Source: Rostratula benghalensis (taxonomy: Eukaryota > Chordata > Aves > Charadriiformes > Rostratulidae). Taken from it: a DNA stretch of 64,000 nt. The notes under the pieces are model-generated. The model made no database searches and had not been told where the DNA came from. It was given only the letters and a program-made list of their open reading frames with translations. The stretch is from positions 820,703 through 884,702 of the forward strand of contig VXAI01000019.1 of NCBI GenBank assembly GCA_013399305.1, read 5' to 3'. Shown here piece after piece: positions 1 through 13,700 of the stretch (the stretch's first letter is position 1; each line of letters starts with the position of its first letter). The translations under genes were made by a program, and so were the position numbers.

Positions 1-87
1 CCCCCAACCTTCTTGGGGGAAAAAAGCAAGAGTGGGTGAGCAAGCAGCTGCTTGGCTCTAGTTGCTGGCTGGGGTTAAACCACAACA
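1..87 (+). mobile_element. Probable end of an avian endogenous-retrovirus LTR, cut by the window edge
   Basis: The stretch ends in GTTGCTGGCTGGGGTTAAAC followed by CACAACA, close to the GGCTGGGGTTAAACCACGACA ending that I associate with common avian LTRs. It is preceded by a G/C-richer GAGCAAGCAGCTGCTTGG segment. It ends in CA as an LTR should. The rest lies before base 1, and no internal retroviral sequence is visible after base 87, so a solo LTR or a fragment is most likely. The match is from memory. Confidence 0.45.
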
Positions 88-723
88 ATCACTAATATTT
101 TTCATTGGGAAACAAGACAATTTATATAAAACAAATGTTGTTAACTTTTTTTGCCTTTTTAATCTTTTATTTTTTTTTCAGTAGTGGATATTACAAGATA
201 GCCTGGACAAAGATAAAGCCTAAATTAGTAACTGGGGCTGCTGGTACCCGTGACCTATATTACTAAATAACTGCATCTATATTGGTATCAGTTCTATGTA
301 GAAGTCAATATCCTAAATGTTTTGACCTGTGTTTGACATTCCTCCAAAGAAAAAGCTGTCAATTGTTGGAAAAAAAACCTACACAGTATTTAGTCCTGAA
401 GAAACAGGTGCTCTTTCTTTCCCTAATAGCTCAGATTATACCTGTTTCATAAACTGAATCTCTTAGCCCCAGGATGCAGGCTCAAAGCAGAACAGGAATT
501 TGTTTAACAGCAGAGATTTTCTTCCTTGTGACATTTCTCAAAGGAACTCAGCAAGAAAAAGTCAGACTCCCCATTAGTACCCTTCCCTGACTTTGCTTCT
601 AGCTGCCTGCAAGCAGTACAATTTGTGTTAGCTTAGGCTAAACACAGTAAATGCAACCCCACAAACTTAATTTTGCTGTTGACACAGTTTACAGATCAAC
701 GTGATCTTTCAAGTTCATTTTGA

Positions 724-769
724 TTAGAGTGAGGTTGGACCTCCAGAGATCCTTTCCAACTTCAATGAT
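724..769 (+). mobile_element. Very short CR1 3'-end stub
   Basis: GAGGTTGGACCTCCAGAGATC, CTTTCCAACTTCAATGAT resembles the last 40-odd bases of CR1 (GATGATCTCCAGAGGTCCCTTCCAACCTCAATGATTCT). The terminal octamer repeat is missing. It is very short, so a chance resemblance is possible. Confidence 0.5.
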
Positions 770-3700
770 CACCTAGGGAGCACAGATTTAGAAGAAACAA
801 AAACCCCTGTGACACCCCCAACAATGTATTTCACTCATGGATGCACTGGAAAAATATTTGTAAGATATACATATATAATATTGTAATGTATTTTAATATT
901 GTGATATCATTACATACTTTACTGCTATTAAACCTATTTGAAAGAGTCATCAGGATTTCAGGCATAATAGGGGAAGAGGATCTTTGATTCTCAGTCAATC
1001 TAATGTAGCTTCTTGGACGGGAATTTTCTTTGGGAAACTTATTGCATGGCAGCAGCTCAAAAAAGTGTTGGTATGCCCTGTGTACTTCTCTTAGTATCAA
1101 AACTGTGGCTCTCCACCTCCTCCTTCCACAACCTTATTCCTTAAGCATTGTTCTGGTATCAAAGACTAGCAGAGAAAGATTTGGTTTGATATTAGAATGC
1201 CCACACTGAGCATATCTAAATTCCTCTAATAGCCAAAGAAGCTGTAGTTAGCAGGCATTGGCAATATTGACATCGCAATCAGCAGAGTCCAGAATTTAAT
1301 GTTAGTCAATTTTGCTCAGTGGCAACTAGGCACGTGATTTAGGGAAGCCTCAGCCACAAGTGTGCCAACCTCCATCGACTCTAGACTGCCATTGACAGTA
1401 GTGGGAGAGACCAAGACCCTGATTCGCATACACACCAGTTCAAAGTGCTTTAAATAGGAGCAGAAACTCACCTCTACTTATTTAATATGTGAGGAAGCTT
1501 ATTCTGCACTTTGTAAATTAAGGGGAGGAAGGCAATGGGGCGGAGGAGAGAAAGGGGTGCTCAGCCTGTCTTCCCTCCTGACTGAGAAGCCACACAAGTA
1601 ACAACACCACCCCAACACTAGGGACTGGAGGAGGACATGAGCAGAGGGAGCAAAGGCACACAAGCCTGGGCAGCACATGGGGGCAAGACAAAGCCCCCTG
1701 GTGACAACATTGACACCCAGTAAGTTCCATATCAGCCTGTGCTTACAGCCACTACAGTATCACAGTATCATACCCTTTGGTAATGGAAACATAACAGGGT
1801 TTGTGTTGAGCTAATAATTTTGCCACATTTTGCTTTTGGCATCTTGTGTAGCTTTGTTAATACAATATAGAATCATATTTAATGTTCATTTAACTCATTT
1901 TACTGGCACTCTTTCCACTGAAAAATTAGATACGGATCTGCTTTATCTGCGGAGTTCTCTCCTGCTGCCTGCAAATTTAACTAGGATGTTCCTAATCTCA
2001 GCTTGAGCATTTAACTCAATCAAAATATCCACTCAGTGCTACAACTATATAATTAAATTCTTACTTCACAATACCAAAAATATCTTAGATATGTAGCAAT
2101 ACATTAAAAAAAATGTGGTTTTCCTTCCTGAAAATACTGGTGCTGGGAGGTTTGAAGGCTACTTGTATCACAAGCCTTGGCCATATTTTTGATAATTTTA
2201 TTTCTAACACATTTATTCAACTACAAAGCAATTCAAAATAAAAATATGGGCATGTGCAGTCTGACTAAGATAACAGAGAAGGTGAGGGTGAGAGGTCAAC
2301 GCAATCTAGTGGAGTCCTGACTAAAAAGGGAATGAAAATTTGGAGGGGAAAGAAAAAAAAAAACCCAACAAAAATCCATGTAATGCTTCTCTACACTAAA
2401 CTTGGTTGAGTAATTTTGACTTGACTTTGGAGTGCTTAAATCTTTTTCTGTTCTCTGTGAGAAGATGTTGATAAGAGCTCAAGAGCACCAAAGCAGTGAT
2501 AGCAAACAAGGATTTTTAGTTTACAGTCAGTTTCTTCTGGACCACTTGGACAGCACAGTTTATCTAAGTTTCTTTTAGAAATCCAGGATTGACACTCAGT
2601 TTCTTCAGTATTTATAGCACAGTTCTATGCAAAGAAGGCAGCAATTACCTGCTTTGTGGCTGCTGGTGTAAAATCAAGCAAATTAAGGAACGCCTTAGGT
2701 ATGCACCAGCCATCCCTTCCCATCACATAGTCAGTGATGAAGTACAAAATAATATCTTATACTAGACCAAGATAGGAACCTGCTAGAAATATGGTAACAG
2801 CCGTGTGCCAACTGGGAGGCAGACTGGGTAAATTGGCCTTCCACAACATTATGCTTATATACAAGGATAAATTAATGTTGGCACTGCTCTTGGCTGTCTG
2901 CATTCACAGTCAGGAATGTAGAATTCATTTAACTGGATGAATTTCAAATAATTCTGGAAACTTCTGCCAACGTCCAAATTGAATCTTCCCAGAATTAGAA
3001 AGACACAGACCATTCCTGCAGAGAGGAGCTGAAAGGTTTGACAGCCAATTGTTGACCTGTGCTAGAGTGAATACACTTTTCAAATTGAATGGCAGAGCTG
3101 CTGAATTGCTCACTTACACTAGATCTCTGTGTTTCCCTTTTTCAGTACATGTGCCTAATTAAAGAAGTGTTTCTTTTATGAATTATGCTAGCATGACTAG
3201 CACCCTAGAAATGTCTCTCTCCCAAAAGAATGCTAAATTTAACCATGACAATGGTTTTCTGGTAAGTGTTACTTACCTTGTAGCTTTTTAGTTTACATCA
3301 GTCATACTTCCTCGGTATAATCTTATCAGTAGCAAGAAGGGATACCCTGGGGTGATAGATTGCTTGCGTGCACTGGTTTTTATGCTATTTTCCACTATAC
3401 TGGGTTGAGATTTTGTTGTTTGGTTGGTTTTTTTTTATATAAAATGAGTAATGAATTAGAGTATTTTTTAAAATCACCTGCTAATCAAATTAATCTCAGT
3501 CAGATGAATTTGTCACATTCTATTAATACCAACACTAGAAATAGTGACACAGCCTTCCTTGTCTTAGTTTCTCAGATAAGAACACCTTAGTCCAATATTC
3601 TTATTGACTGTCCTTGACAGTTTCTTTCTAGTTCCCTTTGTAGTGTGTCAGACTGTTTGTCCATTCACACCATTGAGTGGCAAGGGAGATAAAAGTTCAG

Positions 3701-5070
3701 TCTGCGCTCGTCCATAGGCAGAAAGTCAACACAGTGTTTATACTCATTTCCTATGATCATTCTTACATAAATAAAACAAAGCAATACAATATGAAAAACA
3801 ATATAGAAAGAACACACTCAGCAGGTGCTGATTGTATTATAATGAAGTTAAACCAAACTTTTATGTACTTTTTTTTTTCCCTTAATAAAAGCAAATCAAA
3901 TTTCTGCCGATCAGGTCAAACCACAGAAACTGTTTACGGTGTATTTATTTGCCACATGAGTACAGATAAGAAGAGATTGCTGTAATGCTTCAAGGTCATG
4001 TCACATAACACTTGTTTACAGCACAATCGGTACAATTATCAACTATTCTTTTGTCCTTCTGCTTTCTTAATCACATACTTTCAAATTATTCTGAATTTTA
4101 TTTGATTTGCTTTTCCCTATCAGTTCCAATGTTGATCGGAGCTCTACTTTGCTATAATTAGACAAGGGAAGTTTAAAAGGACAGTTCTTGTCCCTAATCT
4201 TTTTTACAACTACTCAGATACGCATTACCTGAAAAGCACCAAAAATTGACTTGTAGATTTTTTTTAAAAATAGTGTACTTAACCATATTTGGCACAGCTT
4301 TACACTCTTTGAAATCAACACTCCTGGACAGGGAATAAACCTGAGCAGGTCGGCAAGCTCTGTGTATTTCATGGGCAGCATCAAATTAAGATCCTCTCAC
4401 TATCTTCTCAGCATCAACAGCGACAGACGTTGTTATTTCCTATTTGCAGGCATTTTTGTTGTGGTGGTTTATCTCCCACTGGAGTCCCATCTTGCTGCCA
4501 TCTATTATCACTCTAACACCCTAATGTGGTTCTTATTATTTTTTTTTTGTGTAGCTATTTCCTGTGAAATGAGAGTGTAAAAACCAACCAGATCAGCATG
4601 CCCTGTTTCCCCCCACCCCTCTATAAACACCAGTACTTAGAGAACAGCCTTCTCTTTCTTATCAAAGGAATATCTGTCCTATGGACTTCTCGTGTTCAGA
4701 ATAATTTTAGAGATCAGTTCACATGCACTGGAGAATTTAGGTCACTCGATAATCTTACGCCTAAGGACAGATGCCTGAATTTCTGTAAAGGTTTTTTTTG
4801 TCTTTTCTTGCTAGGCTAACATTTGCCTTCAAGAGTTCAGACACTGAAGGGAAGTGAAAATCCAATATCTATTACTACCTACAAAAGCTCTGGTGTATAC
4901 TAGCTATGTATTCATGCATGTGTATTTTAAAATTGCATAGGTAAGATCAAACTTTAGGAAGTATTTATAGGTGTTATCTGTACACAGGTTAGCATCCAAC
5001 ACAAGCTCTAAACCTAAGAAAGCCTGTATTTTCCAGTATAGTGGCACAGAGGAATATTTTTTTTCTTTTG

Positions 5071-5157
5071 CAAAAAAAACCCCACCCCAAAACAACAGCA
5101 AAAGAAAATAAAACAAAAAAAACCCCAATCAACCCAAAACCAACCAAAATCAAACAG
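5071..5157. repeat. A/C-rich low-complexity tract
   Basis: Runs of A broken by CCCC or ACC blocks (AAAAAAAACCCCACCCC, AACCAACCAAAATC). One of about a dozen such tracts scattered through the window in both orientations. Confidence 0.75.
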
Positions 5158-7414
5158 CCCTCTGCTCAACAAGATGTTATAGTTAATGAATGAAAAAATA
5201 CTTGAAAAAATGCATAATTTCTTATACAAATTACTATCATTAATAAAAAATGTGGTTGAGTTCTGTGAAGTGGGCAACATTTTAGCTGTGCTCTGCTGAT
5301 CCAGAACTTTACATACAATGGTACAAAAAACATCTACTGATGTCCACATTGAGAACAACAATCTAGCTTTGGAAAATAATTCATAATTTGCAAAATCAAA
5401 GTCAGATCAACAGCCAATTTTATTGATTTCATGTTCACTTGTGTAAAGGTGAACTAAGACTCCTCAGGAAGGGACTGCAATGGGGAGCAGTGGGAAGAGG
5501 CACAGGTTGCTCCCTGTCTTCATTTGTTGAACAAAAAGAGAGATGATGATGGAGTTTTGATTAACCAGAAAAATATAAGGAGGCATATCAACTAGAGGAA
5601 GCCTGAATAAAAGTTTCCAGGGAACTCACTCAATTTGTAATTGCAATAATATCTGTTGGATCAGGTCAGAGCTAATATTACTATGTATGAGGTAATTTAG
5701 CAGCAACACCTAAGAACCCATATTGACTCCATGCAAGAACTTATTTTCCAGAAGTGCATAACTTGAATATCTAGAGGTATAAAGAAAACATTCCTGGGCA
5801 ACAGCAGGCACACCTGAAAACAGATTTGGCTTTTCATTGCAATCCCATGAGATGCTGCAGTGACAGAGAAGGGCTGGTTCTCTATCAGACAGTGAACTGA
5901 TGCTTACGCAGGAATTGGAGTAAGCTAGAAAGCGTTACTGTGTTTCAGATATTAACTAGTAGAAGTCTCTATAATCCTAATGCAACATTCATTATTTCTG
6001 CTTTGAGAATTTCACTAGTAAGGAAAGATTATAAACAATATTCCTTTGCTCATGAATTCTATATTTTCCCTACTATACAATGATATTTCCCTTTCAGTAT
6101 AATTCTACAAGAGTCCAAAATGAGTAATGATGCCTTCTGTTCCTGTCTGTCTCTACTGTCACAGAGGAAATAAGTTTGGCTTCCTTCTTCCTTTCTTTTG
6201 GCAAAAGTACTTACTAAAGTTTGCTTACCTTTTTTATTTTTTCTAAATTTCAATAAAGAAGCACAGCTCTACCTGGTGAAATAACTGATACCAGTAATTT
6301 ATTTCTGCTTTATATTTCTAAGTACTTTTTTCACTCACTTAGACAATAGCCTTCAGAATAAAGTTATTCAATTACTTCATTTGATAAAATTGTTTGACTT
6401 AAAAATTAAGGAAAATTTAGTATCCAGACCATAGTACTTAACTTCAGTGGGCCCGGGGCCACTGGATATTACATGCTCCTTTCATTTCTGTAAGGTATGA
6501 CAGACATATTAAAAAAAAACACATAAAATCATTAAAGGAAAGCATGTGACATCACTTACAGTTCAACTAAAATTTATCATTTGACAAAAATCTACTGGAG
6601 AATTACCCCTGCTCAAAACAGTGCCAAGGCCATACAAGAATATCCCCTATTCGCTCAACAAAGACAAAAAGCTGTTAGATACTGGCAACTTGTGTATTTA
6701 TATAGAAACGCCTCAAAAAACAGGGCCCACGGAGAATTTATGGCTGCCCAAAATTGTAAACCTTAGTCCAGACTTAGTTACTTCTGTGGAGCCAGCTGGA
6801 AATGGACAGAGGACAGGGCAGTGTAACTGGGAACCTGGTCCTCTTGGCAGATGATACTAACTTGTTTCAAAGGCCAAGGACTTCTGCTTATTTGTTTCTT
6901 GTTCACATTCACCATCAACCTGAGCAGTGGTTTATCAGGCAGCACTACCCACCCATGGTTTGACAGCTGAACAGCTGAGGAGGAGGAAAAGCTGGAGAAA
7001 GGCCAAGGGGCCATGCAGTGAAAGAGCATCTCTGCCTCTACACAGATAGATTAATGACTTCCAGAGACGGGAACGGACAATCCCTATAGAAAGTGCCACC
7101 TCAGGTTGAAGGTGAGGACAAGGAAGCCTCACTCAGCATTTTACAGGTATTACCTACCAAATTCTTATACAGGAAAAAAAAACTCTGGCTACTGGTCTGA
7201 CCATTAAAAAGAGTAGCAACATAATATTCTGTTGATATCTGTCCAGTACCAAATAGTTGAGGTTATAGCATTTTTCCTTTACTTCTGCTAAGGCAATTAA
7301 TACCACCAGCTTCATAGCAATGCTGGAGGTTGGACACTAAGGTTGTCTTTGTCATATAGACCACGATATAGAGAGTAGAATAGCATAGGGGACTTGATGT
7401 TCTCACCCTCATGA

Positions 7415-7570
7415 GTTGCCAAGGGAAGTTGTGCCCTATCCCTGGAGATTTTCAAGACCAGGCTGGATGGTAATTTGAGCAACCTGGTCTAGAGCAACCA
7501 TGGCAAGGAGTTGGAACTAGATCATCATTAAGGTCCATTCCAACACAAACCACTCCATGATTCTATGATT
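7415..7570 (+). mobile_element. CR1 LINE 3' end (5'-truncated)
   Basis: It reads TTGCCAAGGGAAGTTGTGCC, CCCTGGAGATTTTCAAGACC, AGGCTGGATGG and ends GGTCCATTCCAACACAAACC, ACTCCATGATTCTATGATT. This is the CR1 3' UTR with its terminal octamer repeat. Only about 155 bases remain, the usual 5' truncation for this family. No reverse transcriptase sequence is left. Confidence 0.93.
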
Positions 7571-10477
7571 TGTCCCCCAGAGCATCCAAAATCACATGAA
7601 ATAAGTGTTTTCAATCATACATGGTCAGCAGTTAATATGTCAAATATCACCCATGCCAAACACTTATATACAGCCAAGCTTCTGTACCCAAACAAATAAA
7701 TCTGGAAATAGCCTCTTAAAAAAAGGAATCTGTAAAACTGCTCATACTATTAAGTTGTGTTAGAATTAGGTTAGTGCTCAAATTATTAATAAGTTTGGAT
7801 GGGTATATTCCTTTTCCCGCAAATTACTGTAGTTTATATAAGCTCTTTTAATGGCATGTACATGCATGTAATGTTACAGAGAAAATAATTGCTATGTGCT
7901 GAAAACCTATATAATCTATTCCCAGTGATCCTGGTTTTTGTGATGAGAATAGAAGATAGATTGAATTTTTATACAAAAAATTCCTGACTATGTTCCTTTT
8001 GGGTGGTGAAAAAGAAAAAAAAAATCCTAGATATGAAAACAATATTACTAACTACAATAGAATACAAAATATGCAGTAAATAAGAGCAATTCTATTTTAA
8101 CTGCCTATTTGTGTAAACATAGATACAGGCATGACATTTCCCCTGACAATGTTAAAGATGGAGCAGTAATAAGCTTTGTACAAAAGTTCAAGTTCTTTTA
8201 AGTCCCTTCTTGACTTTCTTCCAGGGATTTTTAAACTGACTGCATTCTTCAATTACAGGTGCAACAATGAAAAGCAGAAACTGAAGATAATAAAAAAAAT
8301 ATGTTTTCATTCTGTTTTTATCCATGTGAAGATTCAAAGAAAGCAATGGAAGAGAAATATTTAAGAATCTCTGGATAAAATTCAGATTCTGCTGCTTCAG
8401 TTTATAATCTCTGGAGTTTTGCTGAATTGGAGTACATTACGTCTTTAGGACATTAAAGGACATATGGTCTTCTCTCCCAATTGAGATCTTTCCCCTTATC
8501 CTTTAAGTAAAGGGTGTTATAAATAAAATGTCATTTAAATACATTATATTTTCACAAATTATGATGAAATTAAAGCCAAAGCAAGTGAACATTATTTTTT
8601 ATTGGATTTCATCCCAAATTATTAAAATTAACCTTTAGGGTTAAGATCAAAACCTTCTCCTGCAAAAGGCTTTTCCACAATGCTTTTTGTATAAAATATT
8701 AATTTTCATATTGGTTCTTTCTGCAGAGAAGGTCTGTGTCAGCAAGATTTTACATTTTCAAAGAAGTAGAGAGCCTGGAGGCAACTGATGAAAAAAAAAG
8801 ATACTCAGAGGTACTGACCTCATTTCTGCTGTACTTACAAGATAGTACCTATAAAACTAAGTAGTAATGCACATTTAAAATAAGTAGAAGTATAGATTGC
8901 TCTTGTAAACAGCCAGTAAATGACTGCTCCAGTTGATCTTAAAACCATCAGGGTTTGTTGTTTATTTCTTTTTTTTTTCCCTCCACAGTATTGCCACCTT
9001 TTTATGATTATCTGACAAGTACCCAAAACATAGCTGCAAGTGACTCAATGACAAAATTTCTCTAAATTAGATACAAAGGACTTGAGCGTCCATTTTTAAT
9101 CCATGTAGAAAAACAGGTCTAATGAAGATGTGATTACTATTATATTCTTAATGAAAAATGATTTGCAAATTTAGCAGGAAAGTTCAAGATATATGAACTT
9201 ATTATTCAATGCAGGAAACTAATGAAGATTTACCTGTTTCAAACAGCCCTTTAGACCCTGGAGGAAAAGCAGGAAAACAAGTACCTAAGAACAGCTGAAG
9301 CTATTTCTGTGTCACCTTTAATTTTGAAGTGGCTGATAAAACAGTGAATTAATTGGAACTGCTGAACCAACCCCAATATCTTTTTTTTTTTTTTCCCCTC
9401 AACTTTTAATAACTTCAGTTTGCAAAAGAACAGTGCAAACAAAAAGATAGAGGCCTCTTTTTCTGAATCCAGAGGGACCAGAAGTATTATGGTAAGCTTC
9501 TAAGGAGCTAATGTACCTGAAAAGAGGAATTGTCATATATTACCGTGCTTGGTTCACTGCATGGAGCTAAACTGTCTAATTTGGAAAAGCCTAGTAAAGC
9601 AAGACTCGCACACAAAAGTCTACTTCTCTGAGGACAGCCAACATTCTCTGGATGCTTTACAGTTTTCTGGTGTTATTTTGTATAATTTTCACCCTTCAGT
9701 TTTAGTTTCTCTAAGCTCTGTACAGGATTCTGTTAACAACGCCTCTTTCTTATTATTTGTCAGGAATAAATCACTGCCCAACTGCACTAGGGTCAGCCCC
9801 TCAAGATTTTTTTTTTTTTTCTGAAGGTATTACAATCAAGGAGATCAACAGAAAAAGGATTGAACACAGCATGAGGAACAGATCATGTTTACATATGTAT
9901 TAACACACAACAACAACAAAAAACGATAAGTCAAAACACTAAAGATCTGACCACGCCCATAAAGGGGAGGTTGTAGGGATTTTTCTTAGGGCCATTGATC
10001 GCTAATAATTTTGCAAGATACAGACTGAAGGTGACCATGATACATTTTGCAGGCATGCAAAATGTTCTTTGCTTAGGAACTTTGGAGCCATCAGGGTTCA
10101 TGCCTGTGCCTCTATCATATTCCTGTGACTCTCCCCTATTCCTGCCCTAAAACTGGAATAGGCTTCCAAATGCCAATTAGATAGTGCAGAGCATTTCCAC
10201 CAGGAAACACATCACCAGCACTGGAAACAGCTCTCTAGACAAATAAATACTTGCAAATTTGATGCCCAAAGTGTGAGGAATGGTTCTAACTGGATAAGGG
10301 AAAACTCAAACGCAAGAGCTGGTCTAGGAGCAATTCCAAAGAATCACTTGTCTCTGAGGAATCTTTAAAAAAATACTATTTATAAGACTTAAAAATGTCT
10401 GCTTTATTTCATATTTTACATCAGTAACTATGAGAGCAACAGCATTTTAATTTTCTAGCATTTTATACAGGATTGAG
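7571..10477. other. Non-coding flank, nothing recognised
   Basis: AT-rich sequence with T14 runs at 9381-9394 and 9807-9820. No open frame with a recognisable domain and no clear transposable element. Confidence 0.55.
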
Positions 10478-10745
10478 CTGAAGGCAAAAAACAGAAGTTA
10501 TCTGGTCTAACCTCTGGTCATTAAGCTGGTTTGAAATACCACCCACCATGGAGACTCCATAAGCTGCTTAGCTCACACACTAAAAAGTTTCCATAATTTC
10601 TTCGTAAGTGCTATATTGTAGATCTCTGCTCATTTTTGTTGCATCTCATTGACTCATTCTAAATGATACTATTTTTTCTTTAAATACAGCACTCAAAACT
10701 GAACCCAGAATTACAACTGATGCTTTGTCAGTGCTGAGCATATGT
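10478..10745 (-). mobile_element. Ancient, diverged CR1-like LINE fragment
   Basis: Several blocks line up in order with reverse-oriented CR1: TATCTGGTCTAACCTCTG, ATGGAGACTCCA, CTCATTTTTGTTGC, then CAGCACTCAAAACTGAACCC and CAGTGCTGAGCA. The last two match the CR1 phrase for 'CCAAAACTG..CCAGTGCTGAGTA'. Divergence is much higher than in the other copies, so this is an old insertion. Confidence 0.75.
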
Positions 10746-13700
10746 ATGAAAAATCACCCAACCAAAAAAAATGAGCAAGTATTGAAAAAAATGTTTGAAT
10801 ATTTGCAATTAGATTCATATGCAACCTGAGAAATTGCCATTTACAGACACCCAACACAGTTAACTGATTCTGAGGGTAAAAGAAGCAGCTACCTCATGGA
10901 TAGTTTTTAATATATAATTAAAGTCTTTGATAATGATGGAGTAATATCAAATTCTGCATTATGGTCATATTTTGACTCATTTGTTTCCCCTTTGTGGAAC
11001 ATATAGTTTAAAGGACTAGGCATTACCGACTGCATACTAAACTCAGATGTGCCAAGTAAATCTGAAAGGATTCTGCTGAATCAGAGTTATCCCAGATATA
11101 GGTTGGTATGAGTGAAATTAAGATCTGGTGTCTTATTGTGTGCTTTTACAAAGGCAAATATATTTAAACTGAGACACCTAAACAAAATTTCGCTAGAGTT
11201 TATTTATAATAATTTATAATATTTGTAATTGTATGGAAACACTAAAATTGTTTCTTTTAAGTGGTTTACCTGCAAAAGGAATCTCTTCCATATCTTCAAG
11301 AAAATCTCCCAGAAGTGTGAAAAAGGCAAAAATCTACCTAATTTAAAACAAATCTTGACTTAAGAGATTCAAAAGTAAATTGCAAGTTTACATATATTGT
11401 CCAGATTTGTCATGGGAAATTAATGTTCTGAGTGTTCAGGAAAGGCATTTTTTTGGCATTCAGATGAACCTGAAAGGTAAAATTATGTTTGAGATCAGGT
11501 ACTCTGATGCATTCTCTTATTCATGGTAGAAAAAATATTTGACAAGTGTGGAAATTAGAAAATTAAGTCCTATGAAAAAAACATTGCTCCTCTTTCGTTA
11601 ATTTCTCAGTCATAGAAACTAAAGAAATATCCCACAGCACTATCAATGGGACATAAGCAAGCCTCAGAGCACATGATTTCGGAGCTCTGCAGTTGTTGAC
11701 TCAAATGTCTCACAAAAGTTACTTATTTTTGAGGTTAAAAGAGCTTCCAGTCTGACTCAGGATTCTTAGCTCACCCTCCAAGTAATAAATAAAGGGAAAA
11801 ATAAGTCAAAATAACAGTACATCACAATATAAGAAGAAATGGAGGAGCATGAGAATCCATAAAAGAAAATCTGTTAGTCCTAATTATAGGCAGTCATGGA
11901 TCAGCCTCCCACCCCCTTCAATGAATTGTATTTTCCTTTTCTCAATTTTACAAGGCAAAAGGGCAGAAGACAAACAGTTAAAACTGCTGGTGCTGAAGCA
12001 CTAAAGCACTTCTGTGTCAGTGTTGTACAAATGTGCTTTTTTAGGGCTTTCGAGCCTCCACATTACTTCTGCCTAACTCTGAACCGAGGTGGCTATAAAA
12101 TATTGATGTGATGTGCCATCAGCCTTTTTTTTGTTTGTTTCCATCCAGAACATATTATAGCTGTGATCCTTTACCACGCATCAGCGTGCTTTCTGCTCAT
12201 AGCCAGAATGTTGTGAGTATTCTCAAATTCCATAATTTTATATACAGTTAGAAAAGGAGAGAGAGAAAAGCAGTTGAAAATGAATAATTAGAAACAGAAT
12301 GCCATCGTCTACTATTTATTGCACCTACAACCACAGTGTAAGAATATTTGGTAGCCATGTGTTGGTAGTTTTTGTCTTCTCTGAAGTTATCCAAAATATT
12401 GTAATTAAAACATCAGGTGAGAAAATAATGAATCTCAGCTCTTAGTTTCCACTTTGGAAGCTGCTTGGGTGGGAACTCCCTCACAGTGATCAACAGAAGA
12501 AAATTGATCTTTTTGCAAATTGTTTAGCAAGGTCAAAATAAAAGGAGGCCACTGACCTACAAGTATTACCGGAATTCTACACAGCTAGAAATACCCACAG
12601 AATGTGGATATCCCAAGACAAGGGATACAAAACTGTTTGGAAGGCACAAAATTTAAACCTTAAAAATGGCAAAGCTCTACCAGGAAATACCCTTCCAGCA
12701 AACTGCCTTAACAAGAGCTGTGCCAAGCAGCCTGAATCAATCTGCCTGCACCTAAATTTGTGCTCCTGACAATACCAATGCAACGTGACACGCTGTGGCC
12801 TCAGGCTCACCGAAGACCCCGTGGTCCATCTGCACTGGTCAGTGCAGGGTGGTGACATCTCTTCTTTGACTGTAGAAGTAGGGGGGAGCCATATTCCTTT
12901 CCCTCCACTCCAATTTCTTGTGGGAAAATGTCTCTGGGAAAAAATAAACAGCTTCAGGACTCCTCACCGTGCTCAAAATACTTTGCAGTTTGAAGGCACA
13001 GTCTAAAAGCAAGAGGAATGTCTGGGGATGGCAAGGAGCAGGATGACAGTGTGTGAAGATCATCAGTCTTGTAAATGAAAACTCATCACAGTGAACTGGG
13101 AGCTTAGTGATTTGCTACATCCACAGGTCTGTGATGTCCATCTGGAACATGCAGCCACCACTTCAGGACCTTTAAAATATAACATATGGAAATGCATCTT
13201 GCTGAAGTTGCACAACAAGCTCCCTTCAGCTCCTCAGCAGGCACTCCCTAGGCTGTAAGCTGCTCCGACAGCAGAGAATGGGTTGGTTGAGCAGCATGTA
13301 GCAACTGTTCAAGATCTCAGCAGGGGAAAGATTTCTGTAGATGCTACTACACACAATGGATTGTGCAATGAAAGATCTGCAGAAAGTTATATGCTGTTGG
13401 CTGGGTAAGACAAATGTTTACGTTGGTTTTTTTTAATATCCTGCATAAAACTAATCAGGTTACACACCTACCCCTGATGAAAGTATTAGAAGTCACAGCT
13501 ATGCAGCAGGCCATCTTCAATTAAGATTTTCTGTGAAGAGGTGGTACTGGTTTGGGATCTGCACTGCTCTTTTGTCGTACGATGAACACATTTGTCTTTA
13601 AGGGCAGGTTGCTAAGCATAAGAAGAGTAAAGAAAATCTTTGTTGAGAATGTATAAGTCCATGGTACATCCTATTTAGAATTGGGTATTTCCAAACAGAA

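Larger units (their letters stand above)
88..7414. other. Non-coding flank, nothing supported apart from small repeats
   Basis: AT-rich single-copy-looking sequence. Open frames here are short (115 codons or less) with no recognisable domains. Minor contents are a possible CR1 3' stub at 724-769, T/G-rich sequence at about 3407-3437 and an A/C-rich tract at 5071-5157. Confidence 0.6.
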
